Shown: positions 21,520 through 30,291 of the stretch, in pieces
Layout: every line of letters starts with the position of its first letter
Numbering within the stretch: position 1 is the stretch's first letter
NCBI GenBank assembly: GCA_024279255.1
Contig: JAJRRT010000029.1
Coordinates: 41,144-105,143 of the forward strand
Source: Deltaproteobacteria bacterium
GTDB lineage: Bacteria; Desulfobacterota; Desulfuromonadia; Desulfuromonadales; Geopsychrobacteraceae
Direction: 5' to 3'
DNA length: 64,000 nt
The notes under the pieces: generated by a model
Told to the model about the DNA's origin: nothing
Seen by the model: the letters and a program-made list of their open reading frames with translations, nothing else
The model's database searches: none
Made by a program: the position numbers and the translations under genes

Positions 21520-22751
21520 AACTTTTCTGTCGAATCCTTATAACCCTGGTTCTCCTTGGGAGCAATAATGTCCTGGCCGATGTCGTGGTCGAATGTCCGA
21601 CCTGGGCTGATCCCGGTCACACCCAGATCGACTATACCGGGGGGACATTTGCCGATGGCAACAGTGATGGCATGATCCGCGCTGATGATGGTGAAATCAC
21701 CGACCCGATCAGCGCCACCCAGGTCTGCCTGCATCTGGCAGCGGGAGACGGACTGGTCAATATGGCTGATGGCTATGAACAGTATATGTTCGGTTTCGCC
21801 AACGCGACTGGTACCGCTGCCGCCGATGTCTTGAATACCTTTATGGAAGGAGCGGTCTTCCCGGCGCCGACTATCAAGGTCAAGCAGGGGGATGATGTCT
21901 ATATCACCCTGACAAATGTCGGAATGAACCGTCGCCCAGACCTGTTTGACCCACACACCGTTCACTGGCATGGATTCCCCAACGCTTCGGCGATCTTTGA
22001 CGGGGTGCCGGATGCTTCGGTTTCGATCAACATGGGTTCCTCTTTGACCTACTTCTATCATGTCGTCGACCCTGGCACCTTCATGTATCACTGCCATGTC
22101 GAAGCGACTGAACATATGCAAATGGGGATGCTGGGGAACCTCTACGTCACGGCGAGTCAAGATGAAGTGGCCAACGGAACAGTTCTGGGTACATACACCA
22201 AGCAGGCCGGCGATCGCTTCGCCTACAACGATGGAGATGGTTCGACCCGTTATGACGTCGATTACCCCTTGCAGTTGGCGGCATTTGACCCGGCGTTTCA
22301 TGACGCCAGCCTCAACGTTCAGACCTTGCCCTTTGCCGACATGGATGACAAATATCCGATGTTCAACGGCCGCGGCTATCCTGACACCCTGGCCGCTGCG
22401 GGGGCTCTACCTTACGAACACGGGGCCTCCAGCCCGGTCTCTACCCTGATGACGCCAACCGCGGGGGATCGCATGTTGATAAGGATTTCCAGCCTTTCGA
22501 CCACCTCTTTTCATACCATCGGTATCTTCGGATTGAAGATGCAGGTGATCGGTAGGGGATCGCGTCAGGTCGTGGAACCTTACACGACCAATTCGATCAC
22601 GATTGGTGGTGGTGAGTCGGTCGATGTGATTGTTGATACCACCGGGACGACCGCCGGAGACAAGTATTTTCTCTATGCGACCAACCTTGATCACCTGTCT
22701 AACGATGCTGAGGACTATGGCGGCATGATGACCGAGATACAGATTCAGTAG
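21516..22751 (+). CDS. Multicopper oxidase part 1: type 1 Cu site plus half of the trinuclear centre
   Basis: The 411-residue exported protein (signal peptide about 1-21) has two cupredoxin domains. Domain 1 holds PHTVHWHGFPNAS and MYHCHVEATEHMQMGMLG. The latter gives His-Cys-His plus downstream His and Met, the pattern of a type 1 Cu site wired to a trinuclear centre. Domain 2 (from about residue 265) has FHTIGIFGLKMQVIGRG but no HxH pair. The HPFHxH and HSH motifs needed to complete the trinuclear cluster are absent here and appear in the next gene. ATG 21516 overlaps the scaffold stop codon; an AAGGAGG site lies inside the scaffold gene. The split is discussed in the findings. Confidence 0.88.
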   Translation: MKLFCRILITLVLLGSNNVLADVVVECPTWADPGHTQIDYTGGTFADGNSDGMIRADDGEITDPISATQVCLHLAAGDGLVNMADGYEQYMFGFANATGTAAADVLNTFMEGAVFPAPTIKVKQGDDVYITLTNVGMNRRPDLFDPHTVHWHGFPNASAIFDGVPDASVSINMGSSLTYFYHVVDPGTFMYHCHVEATEHMQMGMLGNLYVTASQDEVANGTVLGTYTKQAGDRFAYNDGDGSTRYDVDYPLQLAAFDPAFHDASLNVQTLPFADMDDKYPMFNGRGYPDTLAAAGALPYEHGASSPVSTLMTPTAGDRMLIRISSLSTTSFHTIGIFGLKMQVIGRGSRQVVEPYTTNSITIGGGESVDVIVDTTGTTAGDKYFLYATNLDHLSNDAEDYGGMMTEIQIQ

Positions 22752-22778
22752 CCGTACGCGAGATTCCGGAGGATGTAT

Positions 22779-24119
22779 ATGATTCTTATAAAGCGACAAT
22801 TAGAGTATTCCGGCCTGATAATGCTTGCGATGCTGCTGTGCCTTATCCCTGTATCAGGGGGGGCTGCAATCCAGGGGATCAGCGGGACAAGTTTTAATTT
22901 TACCGCCAGTAGCGGGCATATCAGCGCAGCCGACGGGGATGATGTTTTCTTCTGGGGTTTTGGCGAGCGGGGCAAGCTGCCACAATACCCCGGCCCGACC
23001 CTGATTGTGCAGCAGGGGGATACGGTGACGATCCGTTTGAATAACCACCTGCCGCAAAATACATCGATCCTGATCCCCGGGTTCAAGGTGCAGGCTAGTG
23101 GTGGAACCCCGGGACAAATTACGCGTGAGGCACCGGCCGCAAGCACGACGGAGGTCGTTTATACCTTTATCGCCGATCGACCCGGAACCTTTGGTTACTA
23201 CAGTGGTACTAACCCTGACCTGCAGGTCGAGATGGGACTGATCGGCGCGATCATCGTGCGCCCGTCGGGGTTCTCGTCGTCAGCCCCAACCGCCTATGGC
23301 GATGCACGTACCGCTTATGATGATGAGTTTCTTTTCCTGTTGAGTGAAATGGACCCTGAAATTCATCATGCTGTTGAGATCGGAACAGACCCCGTTCCGA
23401 CGACCGGTTTTCATCCGGTGCTCTGGTTTATCAATGGTCGTAACGGCCCGGATACCATGTCGGCAAATCATGTGACCTGGCTGCCGAACCAGCCCTATAA
23501 CGCTATGCCGAGCATAGAAGTCGGCAAGCGCCTGCTGGCCCGCTGGGTCGGTGGCGGCCGTGATCATCACCCTTTCCATACCCATGGAAATAATTATGAC
23601 CTGATCGCCCGCGATGGCTACCTGCTCGAAACAACTGCAGGCGCTTCTCGCCCAGCGAGTGAGCTGGGGACAGTCCCCGATCTGGCGGTCTCTGACTTTA
23701 CCCAGAATGTTGCACCTGGCGGCAGTTATGAGGGGATCTGGAGCTGGACCGGGGCCGAGTTGGGCTGGGATATGTATGGGCATACAGGGAGTGAGACCGG
23801 GGTCTGTGAGCCAGGGCCTGCTCCGCCAAGCACGATTGTCAACGGGTTCGATATCAACACCCGTGAGTATTGCCTGGACCATGGTAAACCTCTGCCGGTC
23901 GTGTTACCCAATGCACAACAGCTGACCTTCGGCGGATTCTACAGTGGCAGTCCATTTTTGGCTTCCGAAGGCTCACTTCCGCCGGGTGAGGGGGGGAACA
24001 ACCCCAGCGCTGGTTATGCCTTCATGTGGCATTCGCACAATGAAAAAGAGCTGACCAATAATGATATCTTTCCCGGCGGGCTGATGACGATCATGATTGT
24101 CAACGCACCGGATATGTGA
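22779..24119 (+). CDS. Multicopper oxidase part 2: remaining trinuclear-centre histidines, no type 1 Cu
   Basis: The exported protein of 446 residues has two cupredoxin domains. The first (about 35-155) has no copper ligands. The second holds DHHPFHTHGNNYDLIARDG (HPFHTHG) and FMWHSHNEKELTNNDIFPGG (WHSH). These are the two trinuclear-centre motifs missing from the preceding gene, while the Cys of a type 1 site is replaced (HSH). ATG 22779 is favoured over 22773 because GGAGG sits right against the latter. The gene begins about 27 bases after part 1. Neither gene alone has a full set of ligands, so I infer that they form one active heteromer. Substrate unknown; metal ions such as Mn(II), Fe(II) or Cu(I) are possible. 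Confidence 0.88.
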   Translation: MILIKRQLEYSGLIMLAMLLCLIPVSGGAAIQGISGTSFNFTASSGHISAADGDDVFFWGFGERGKLPQYPGPTLIVQQGDTVTIRLNNHLPQNTSILIPGFKVQASGGTPGQITREAPAASTTEVVYTFIADRPGTFGYYSGTNPDLQVEMGLIGAIIVRPSGFSSSAPTAYGDARTAYDDEFLFLLSEMDPEIHHAVEIGTDPVPTTGFHPVLWFINGRNGPDTMSANHVTWLPNQPYNAMPSIEVGKRLLARWVGGGRDHHPFHTHGNNYDLIARDGYLLETTAGASRPASELGTVPDLAVSDFTQNVAPGGSYEGIWSWTGAELGWDMYGHTGSETGVCEPGPAPPSTIVNGFDINTREYCLDHGKPLPVVLPNAQQLTFGGFYSGSPFLASEGSLPPGEGGNNPSAGYAFMWHSHNEKELTNNDIFPGGLMTIMIVNAPDM

Positions 24120-24138
24120 CCTAAGGGAGGATGAAGTA

Positions 24139-26418
24139 ATGACTTATATTTATCGTATGACTATCTGCTCCCTGTCGCTTTCTCTACTCCTGATTTTGGG
24201 ATTCTCTATCTCCGTCAGTGCTGAGGAATACTGGTTGCGTGCTGCTGAAACAACGGTCGATTATCCTGGTGAATCAGGGGTGCCGATGTGGGGCTATGCT
24301 CTTGATGTCGACAACAATTTTACGACGGTCGATGGCACGGTTATGGTTCCCGGGCCACCTCTGGTGGTTACCCCCGGAAATAACCTGACGATCCATCTGC
24401 ATAATGATCTGCCAGAGGCGACTTCGCTGGTGATTCCGGGCCAGAACAGTTTGAAGCCGACCCCGGTATTTTTCACCAGTGGCCCTTTCAATGGCCGGGT
24501 GCGCTCTTTCACTGCAGAGGCAACGGCTGCAGGTGGTGAGGTGACCTATGTCTATCCAAGCATTGCAGCGGGGACTTATCTCTATCAGAGCGGAACGCAT
24601 CCGGGAGTGCAAGTCCCTATGGGGCTCTATGGGGCCCTGAGTGCGGATGCCGTCGTTGGGCAGGCTTATCCGGGACAGACCTACGCTCAAGGACTGACCT
24701 ATCTGTTCAGTGAGGTCGATGTTGCTCAACATCGTGCGGTTGACGATCTCAGCTACGGAACCGCAGCTTATCCTTCCACGATGAATGAAGGCTATCACCC
24801 TGACTATTTCCTGCTGAACGGGCGCTCTTATCACTCCGATATCGCTCCGGCGGTACTGGCGCCGGGGAGCCAGGTTTTACTCCGCATTCTCAACGCGGGC
24901 CTGCGTGGTCGGGTCCCGGTAATCCCCGGGATGGCGCTTGAGGTGCTGGCCGAAGATGGTAACCCCTACACCACGCCAAGAATTCAGGCGAGTGTCGACC
25001 TGCCTGCTGGGAAGACATTGGATGTTCGGTTTACTGCTCCCGGTGCGGGTGAAGAACAGTATCTGGCACTGTTCGATCGGCGGCTCGGTCTGAGTGACTC
25101 AAGCCGTACCAGCCAGGGGATGTTAGCTTTTATGAGCGCTGGAATCCCGAGTGTGAACTTGCATGTTACCACGCCGGCAAGTAGTACCAATCAGATTGAA
25201 ATGAGTAGCTCTCCTGGCGGGATCAGTTGCGGGAGCAGTTGTGATCAGGCCTATCTAACCGGCACTGAAATAACTCTGGCCAGCAATTCCTCAGGAAACG
25301 ACAGTCTGACCGCCTGGCAAGTTTATGATGGGGACCCAGGAGCTGGTGGCAACCTGCTGACTGGTACCTGCCCTTCTTTAGGGGAGTGTCGCCTGACCCT
25401 CAGTGCTGATCGTTGGGTAGTGCCTGTTTTCAGCAGCTTCAGCAGCTTGTCGATTCTGTCCCCTGCGACTGGTGATGCGTTGGATGCTGGAGAGAAGTAT
25501 GAAGTGCGCTGGGCAGCACCGGCCACTGCGGTGACATTCAACGTCGCCTATCGTCTCGGGACCGGCTCCCCCTGGGTAGCAATTGTCACCGGAACAAGCA
25601 AGAAAGAGGTTGATTGGCAGGTTCCTGTGGCGCTAAACCTGCGCGACAGTGGTCAGATCGCAGTGACCTCCTTTGATATCGGTGGGGCCATGCTTGAGAC
25701 GACTCAAACCCTGCTCGGCTTGCAAGTTCGAGATTCTGTGACTCTGCAACAGCCTGATGGTGGTCAGTCTTTGACCGTAGGTAGTGCAGACGATCCTTAC
25801 ATGATTATTTGGAGTGATCTGACAACCAGCGCAGCCGTTTCGCGGGTCGGACTCTGGTATCAATTATCTGTCGGAGCGCCATGGCAGTTTATTGCGGCGG
25901 TCGATGGTAATCAGGCCAGCTACAGTTGGGCACTGCCGAGTGTGAGTGCAGTGGCGACCGAAGTTCGGGTCGGAGCGGTTCTATATAACAGTAAAGGTGA
26001 CGTTCTGGTCATGGATACCAGCGATGCGGTGTTCAGTCTCTTGCCTGGAGTGGCCCCGGCCAGCGCTGGTTTTGTGAACACCCCCGATGTGGCTACTGTC
26101 GCGGTCGCCGCCTTGGTTGCCCCACCGGCGTTGCAGTTACAGGGTCCGAGTGCGGAAGAAGTCCTGAGTGTCGCCAGTGGTTACACGATCTTGTGGCAAT
26201 CACTGATTGAGGTGGATAATTTCAGCCTTTCCTATTCCCTCGATTCAGGAAAAATATGGCTGCCGTTGGCGCAGAACTTGACCGGAGATCAATACGCCTG
26301 GCAGATCGATCCGGTGTTGCAGGGCGAAGCTCAGGTGCTGTTGAGGCTTGAAGCCTTCGATCAGACTGCGCAGAGTTTAGGAAAAACCTCTTTGGCTGAG
26401 CCTTTCGCCATCGAGTGA
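24139..26418 (+). CDS. Cupredoxin-fold protein without Cu ligands, with SPNGGE-like repeats
   Basis: The 759-residue exported protein (GGGAGG then ATG 24139; signal peptide about 1-27) starts with two cupredoxin domains. These have normal fold signatures (MVPGPPLVVTPGNNLTIHLH, PSIAAGTYLYQSGTHPG; HPDYFLLNGRSYHSD, PVIPGMALEVLAEDGNPY) but lack HWH, HCH and HPFH motifs. A disulfide-type repeat follows (about 355-435, GGISCGSSCDQAYLTGTEIT), then three Ig-like repeats of the same type as at the end of the scaffold protein (SPATGDALDAGEKYEVRW; QPDGGQSLTVG; GPSAEEVLSVASGYTILW). I infer a structural third part of the oxidase assembly that links it to the scaffold. Confidence 0.8.
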   Translation: MTYIYRMTICSLSLSLLLILGFSISVSAEEYWLRAAETTVDYPGESGVPMWGYALDVDNNFTTVDGTVMVPGPPLVVTPGNNLTIHLHNDLPEATSLVIPGQNSLKPTPVFFTSGPFNGRVRSFTAEATAAGGEVTYVYPSIAAGTYLYQSGTHPGVQVPMGLYGALSADAVVGQAYPGQTYAQGLTYLFSEVDVAQHRAVDDLSYGTAAYPSTMNEGYHPDYFLLNGRSYHSDIAPAVLAPGSQVLLRILNAGLRGRVPVIPGMALEVLAEDGNPYTTPRIQASVDLPAGKTLDVRFTAPGAGEEQYLALFDRRLGLSDSSRTSQGMLAFMSAGIPSVNLHVTTPASSTNQIEMSSSPGGISCGSSCDQAYLTGTEITLASNSSGNDSLTAWQVYDGDPGAGGNLLTGTCPSLGECRLTLSADRWVVPVFSSFSSLSILSPATGDALDAGEKYEVRWAAPATAVTFNVAYRLGTGSPWVAIVTGTSKKEVDWQVPVALNLRDSGQIAVTSFDIGGAMLETTQTLLGLQVRDSVTLQQPDGGQSLTVGSADDPYMIIWSDLTTSAAVSRVGLWYQLSVGAPWQFIAAVDGNQASYSWALPSVSAVATEVRVGAVLYNSKGDVLVMDTSDAVFSLLPGVAPASAGFVNTPDVATVAVAALVAPPALQLQGPSAEEVLSVASGYTILWQSLIEVDNFSLSYSLDSGKIWLPLAQNLTGDQYAWQIDPVLQGEAQVLLRLEAFDQTAQSLGKTSLAEPFAIE

Positions 26419-26454
26419 GAGCTGCATTCACACATATAATCGGGTAGACTCTAA

Positions 26455-26496
26455 CAACAGGGGTTTGGGATTTTTCTCTGGCCCCTGTTCTTTTTT
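26455..26496 (+). terminator. Hairpin with T-run after the cupredoxin genes
   Basis: AACAGGGG and CCCCTGTT pair around a loop of about 20 bases and are followed by CTTTTTT. It may end or attenuate the transcript before the lipoprotein and subtilase genes. Confidence 0.6.
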
Positions 26497-26515
26497 GTGC
26501 CAAGATGGGGAATCG

Positions 26516-26938
26516 ATGAAAAAACAACTCATTCTGATCAGCCTGATGCTTTTGATGGCATGTACTGCGGGAGCCAAAGAGAAGGTTCAGGGTCCGCAAA
26601 CGGTAAAAGGTATCGACTTGGGGATTGAGCCTGTCGCCCTGCGACTGACGGCCAACGAGACCATGCTCGACCTGCGCTACAAAGTGACCGATGCCGAGCG
26701 TGCCGCAAGCCTGCTCGACCGCAAGAAGGATGTTTATCTATTACATGAGGCCAGCGGGAAAGTATTTCCAGTTCCGGTCATGGCCAAGTTGGGACCGATG
26801 CGTCAGATTACACAAAGTCCCAAGCCAGGGAAGGTTTATTTCGTGTTGTTCAGTAACACTGGTAAGCTGATCCAGTCGGGTGATCTGGCCACACTGGTTC
26901 TCGGCGATTTTCGTCTGGAACATCTGCTCGTCGAATAG
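26516..26938 (+). CDS. Small exported protein or lipoprotein of the multicopper locus
   Basis: The 140-residue protein starts at ATG 26516 with a hydrophobic signal and a lipobox-like LLMAC (Cys15). The remainder is one small beta-rich domain (GIDLGIEPVALRLTANETML, LDLRYKVTDAERAASLLDRK, KVFPVPVMAKLGPMRQ, then VYFVLFSNTGKLIQSGD). I do not recognise the family. It lies 11 bases upstream of the subtilase gene on the same strand. An accessory or chaperone role for the secreted proteins is conceivable but not shown. Confidence 0.65.
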   Translation: MKKQLILISLMLLMACTAGAKEKVQGPQTVKGIDLGIEPVALRLTANETMLDLRYKVTDAERAASLLDRKKDVYLLHEASGKVFPVPVMAKLGPMRQITQSPKPGKVYFVLFSNTGKLIQSGDLATLVLGDFRLEHLLVE

Positions 26939-26949
26939 AAGGTGATTGA

Positions 26950-29136
26950 ATGATACGTACCCTTTGCTGTGTGATATTGCTTCTGGTTCTGATTCCATCT
27001 CAACTCTGGTCGGCGCCACTTACGGCCCGGCTACAGGCGGTCATGACCACGGCGGTTGAACCGGTGTCGGTTATTGTGCGGCTGAAAAGCATGGATGCCA
27101 GAGCCAGAGTGCAAGGGATGTCGCGCCAAGTCGCGCGCCGTACACTGGTTGCAGAGTTGAAACAGCAGGCCACTCAAAGCCAGGGTGCGCTGATCGATTT
27201 TCTTCGCCAACAGGGGGTGGAAGATCCCACATCGCTCTGGTTGATCAATGGCCTCTCCTTTTCGGCGAGTCCCCAGTTGATTGCGCAGATTCAAAGCTGG
27301 CCAGGGGTTGAGCTGATCAGCGTCAATCAGACGGTTCCTCGTCCCGTTGTGATGCCGGCAGCCGTCTCAAGTAGTGAATGGAATATCAGCATGATTGGCG
27401 CTCCGCAGCTCTGGGCGCAGGGTTTTGATGGGACAGGGATCGTGGTCGCTAATCTCGATACCGGGGTAGATGTTGATCACCCAGATTTGAGCGCTAACTG
27501 GCGAGGTGGTACGAACAGCTGGTTCGATCCCTATACTTCTAGCACTCTGCCTTATGACCCTGCCAATGGCGATTTAAGCCAGGGGCACGGTACAGCGGTG
27601 ATGGGGGTCATGGTCGGAGGAAGTGCTGGTGGCAGCGCGATTGGGGTCGCACCAGGGGCGCAATGGATAGCGGCCAAGATTTTTCCAGATAGCGGCCTGG
27701 CTTCCAACGCCAAGATACTGGAGGCCCTCGGCTGGATCCTCGATCCGGATGGGGATCCTTTGACTGATGACGGCGCCGATATTGTTAATAATTCATGGGG
27801 TTTCGATGATTTTCTCGATCAGTGTCTAACCGGTAGCCAATTGACTGATTATCAGGTTGCCTTGGACACCCTGCAGACGGCAGGAGTCGGAGTGGTCTTT
27901 TCCGCCGGGAATACCGGCCCGCTCAGCGGCAGCAGTATCCCACCGGGAAATATGAGTGGCATATTGGCTGTTGGAGCGGTTGATATTACCAAGGATATCG
28001 CATTTTTTAGTGCACGCGGGCCTTCCTCCTGTTCCCCTGGAGAAAATTTTCCAAGCCTGACTGCGCCTGGGGTCATGGTGCTCACTGCTGATCTGACCCT
28101 GTCCGGGACGAATGCAAACCCTTATGCATACGCTAGTGGGACCTCTTTTGCTGCGCCTCAGGTCGCCGGAGCCTTGGCCCTTTTGCGCCAGGCTTTCCCG
28201 GCGAAAACGATGACGGAGTTGGAAGTGGCCGTGCAGCAGATGGCCGTTGATCTTGGCCCGCAGGGTGATGATGACGATTACGGCAGTGGTTTGCTCGATG
28301 TGACAGCAGCTTATAACCTGCTGCAGGATATCAATCCGGCTCTGGATATTTCTGATCCGACTGCTCCGGCCAACGATCTGGCGGTCGATTTCGGTAGTGT
28401 CGCGCCCTTGAGCAGTCGCAGTCTTTCTTTGCAATTAAGAAACGGCGGCGGTGGGTTACTCGGCATCACCAGCGTAGATGCCAGCACCCTCTCCTCTGGG
28501 TTCTCGCTGGCCAATGATCTGTGCAGCGGTCAATCTCTGGCTGGAGGTGAAAGTTGTACGGTTGATTTAATTTTCAATCCCCAATCCTCGACTAGCTATA
28601 CCTCAGGGCTGACTATCTTCAGTGATGATCCTGCGGGGCCCCATAGTTTAGCTCTCAGTGGCCTCGGTAACAATGCGCCGCCGGTTCCGAGTCTGCTGCT
28701 ACCGGCAAACGGGGCGGTCGACCAGGCGCGCCCGGTTGATTTCAGCTGGCAGCGTGACGTCGATCTAGATGGTGACACCGTGACCGATTATCTGTTGATT
28801 TCGGCGCTGGGGGATTTTTCAGACAGCACCCCGATCACGACAGCTCTTCTTCCCCAGACAGTGATGTTGCTGGCCGGGGGTGGTTTCTTGTTCGGTCTGT
28901 GTCGGGGGAGAGATAAAAAGGGTTGGCTGTTGGCGCTGATTCTGATTTTGTCACTTTTGCAGGTTTCCTGCGGTGGTGGAGGGAGTGCGACCCCCGCCTC
29001 TGTGCCTTCGGCACCAACCGGTGAATATCAGTCTACCAGCCTGCTGCCGAATACGACCTATTATTGGAAAATTCAATCCGTAGACAGTCGCGGCGGTATC
29101 ACCGAGAGCGCGGTCTGGTCGTTCACCACGCAGTAA
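26950..29136 (+). CDS. Subtilisin-like serine protease (S8) with membrane/lipobox-like insert in its C-terminal domain
   Basis: The 728-residue exported protease has a signal peptide (about 1-21) and an inhibitor-I9-like propeptide (about 25-125). Its catalytic domain has Asp in VVANLDTGVDVDHPDLS, His in GHGTAVMGVMVGG, and Ser in YASGTSFAAPQVAGALALLR. A choice-of-anchor/ASPM-like beta domain follows (about 475-575), then a fibronectin-III-like end. The FN3 region is interrupted at about residues 634-680 by a hydrophobic stretch, a basic patch (RGRDKK), a second hydrophobic stretch and VSCGGGG. It is the last gene of the locus and may mature the other surface proteins. Confidence 0.9.
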   Translation: MIRTLCCVILLLVLIPSQLWSAPLTARLQAVMTTAVEPVSVIVRLKSMDARARVQGMSRQVARRTLVAELKQQATQSQGALIDFLRQQGVEDPTSLWLINGLSFSASPQLIAQIQSWPGVELISVNQTVPRPVVMPAAVSSSEWNISMIGAPQLWAQGFDGTGIVVANLDTGVDVDHPDLSANWRGGTNSWFDPYTSSTLPYDPANGDLSQGHGTAVMGVMVGGSAGGSAIGVAPGAQWIAAKIFPDSGLASNAKILEALGWILDPDGDPLTDDGADIVNNSWGFDDFLDQCLTGSQLTDYQVALDTLQTAGVGVVFSAGNTGPLSGSSIPPGNMSGILAVGAVDITKDIAFFSARGPSSCSPGENFPSLTAPGVMVLTADLTLSGTNANPYAYASGTSFAAPQVAGALALLRQAFPAKTMTELEVAVQQMAVDLGPQGDDDDYGSGLLDVTAAYNLLQDINPALDISDPTAPANDLAVDFGSVAPLSSRSLSLQLRNGGGGLLGITSVDASTLSSGFSLANDLCSGQSLAGGESCTVDLIFNPQSSTSYTSGLTIFSDDPAGPHSLALSGLGNNAPPVPSLLLPANGAVDQARPVDFSWQRDVDLDGDTVTDYLLISALGDFSDSTPITTALLPQTVMLLAGGGFLFGLCRGRDKKGWLLALILILSLLQVSCGGGGSATPASVPSAPTGEYQSTSLLPNTTYYWKIQSVDSRGGITESAVWSFTTQ

Positions 29137-29142
29137 AGGCTG

Positions 29143-30117
29143 CTATAGCAGCAACTTCAATGATTCTTCGCGCGCCAGCGGAGCAACCCGCAGAGTCTTT
29201 TCTGCTCCGTTGCGCAGCGAGATAACATCGACTTCAGGTTCATCTTTCCCCTTGCCGTAGCTGGCAACAATCGCCGCCGCAACCTCTAATTCCGCATCAT
29301 CAGATTCTCCACAGAGCAAACCTAGGGGACCACTGAAATTGGCAGCGCGCAGCAGGGTCTGGTCGGTCTCGATCAGGGGAGTCAGAGCGTCGTTATCAGC
29401 TTGATTGCGTCCGATGACCAGTTTGCATTTTTCCGACAAGCGGAACTGGCGTCCGACTTTGAGCAGTTCGACATCGTTGACGCTAGCTTGCGGGTCGTGC
29501 TCAATCAGATCGCGCAGTCGATCAGAGAAGCCGGACTCGGTCAACAGACAGCCGCCGCCGCTCGATGGGTAGTCGAGATAGCCCCATTTCACTGCGAGCG
29601 CCTGCTGAGGTTTACGAGAGCGCCCCTGGATATCAAGCAACTGTTCGCGATCGACCAGACCAGACTCTTCCATCGGGGTGATCGGCAGCAGCTTGGCCGA
29701 CAGCGGGCGCAGCACCTTGTCATTATAGTCGCAGTGATTGGCGACACTGCGCAGGGCGTTAGCATTCTGGCTCATCGGGCGTTGACCAAGAACCTCGCCT
29801 GAGAATAGAAAGTCGAAACCTTCCTTCTCCATGATTTCACCAGCCAGACGAAACATCATCGCGTGGCAATCGATGCAGGGGTTCATGTTGCGGCCGTAAC
29901 CGTATTTTGGTTCTTTGACCATCTTCAGGTGGATCTCGCTGATCTCACGCACGATCAGTGGAAAGCCGATCTTTTCGGCGGCAATTCTGGCCTTGCCAGC
30001 CCCGAAAAATGGTGTCACAAACGAAATTCCGGTGACTTCTATGCCCTGACGCATCAAGGCCATCGCTGCCAAGGTGCTGTCGAGGCCGCCCGATATAAGT
30101 CCTAGTGCTTTACTCAT
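29143..30117 (-). CDS. PP-loop (ThiI/MnmA-like) protein with NFACT-R domain
   Basis: The 324-residue cytoplasmic protein starts with a PP-loop ATP pyrophosphatase motif (GLISGGLDSTLAAMALMRQG) and has the conserved MNPCIDCHAMMFRLAGEIM, like tRNA 2-thiouridine synthases of the MnmA type. The C-terminal part (KVGRQFRLSEKCKLVIGRNQ, ...NFSGPLGLLCGE...) matches the NFACT-R (DUF814) RNA-binding-like domain. I infer tRNA sulfur modification. It is convergent with the subtilase gene, with only six bases between the stops. Confidence 0.8.
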   Translation of the reverse strand: MSKALGLISGGLDSTLAAMALMRQGIEVTGISFVTPFFGAGKARIAAEKIGFPLIVREISEIHLKMVKEPKYGYGRNMNPCIDCHAMMFRLAGEIMEKEGFDFLFSGEVLGQRPMSQNANALRSVANHCDYNDKVLRPLSAKLLPITPMEESGLVDREQLLDIQGRSRKPQQALAVKWGYLDYPSSGGGCLLTESGFSDRLRDLIEHDPQASVNDVELLKVGRQFRLSEKCKLVIGRNQADNDALTPLIETDQTLLRAANFSGPLGLLCGESDDAELEVAAAIVASYGKGKDEPEVDVISLRNGAEKTLRVAPLAREESLKLLL

Positions 30118-30291
30118 TCTTTGCTCCAGTATTCTTGATCAGTTCACGTTGAAACGATTTGCAGGTTAACACGATATTTCGATGGCATACAACCCTGAAC
30201 GTGCTGAAAAAGTGCCAATTGACTTGTCTCTCAGCGGCGGAGAGAGTATTCTGAATCCTTAATAACTTCAAGCTTTAGAGGTGATTTTCTC

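Noticed and set aside
30118..30291. Molybdenum cofactor riboswitch upstream of moaA
   Set aside because: The leader is short and shows no matching stems or conserved core.
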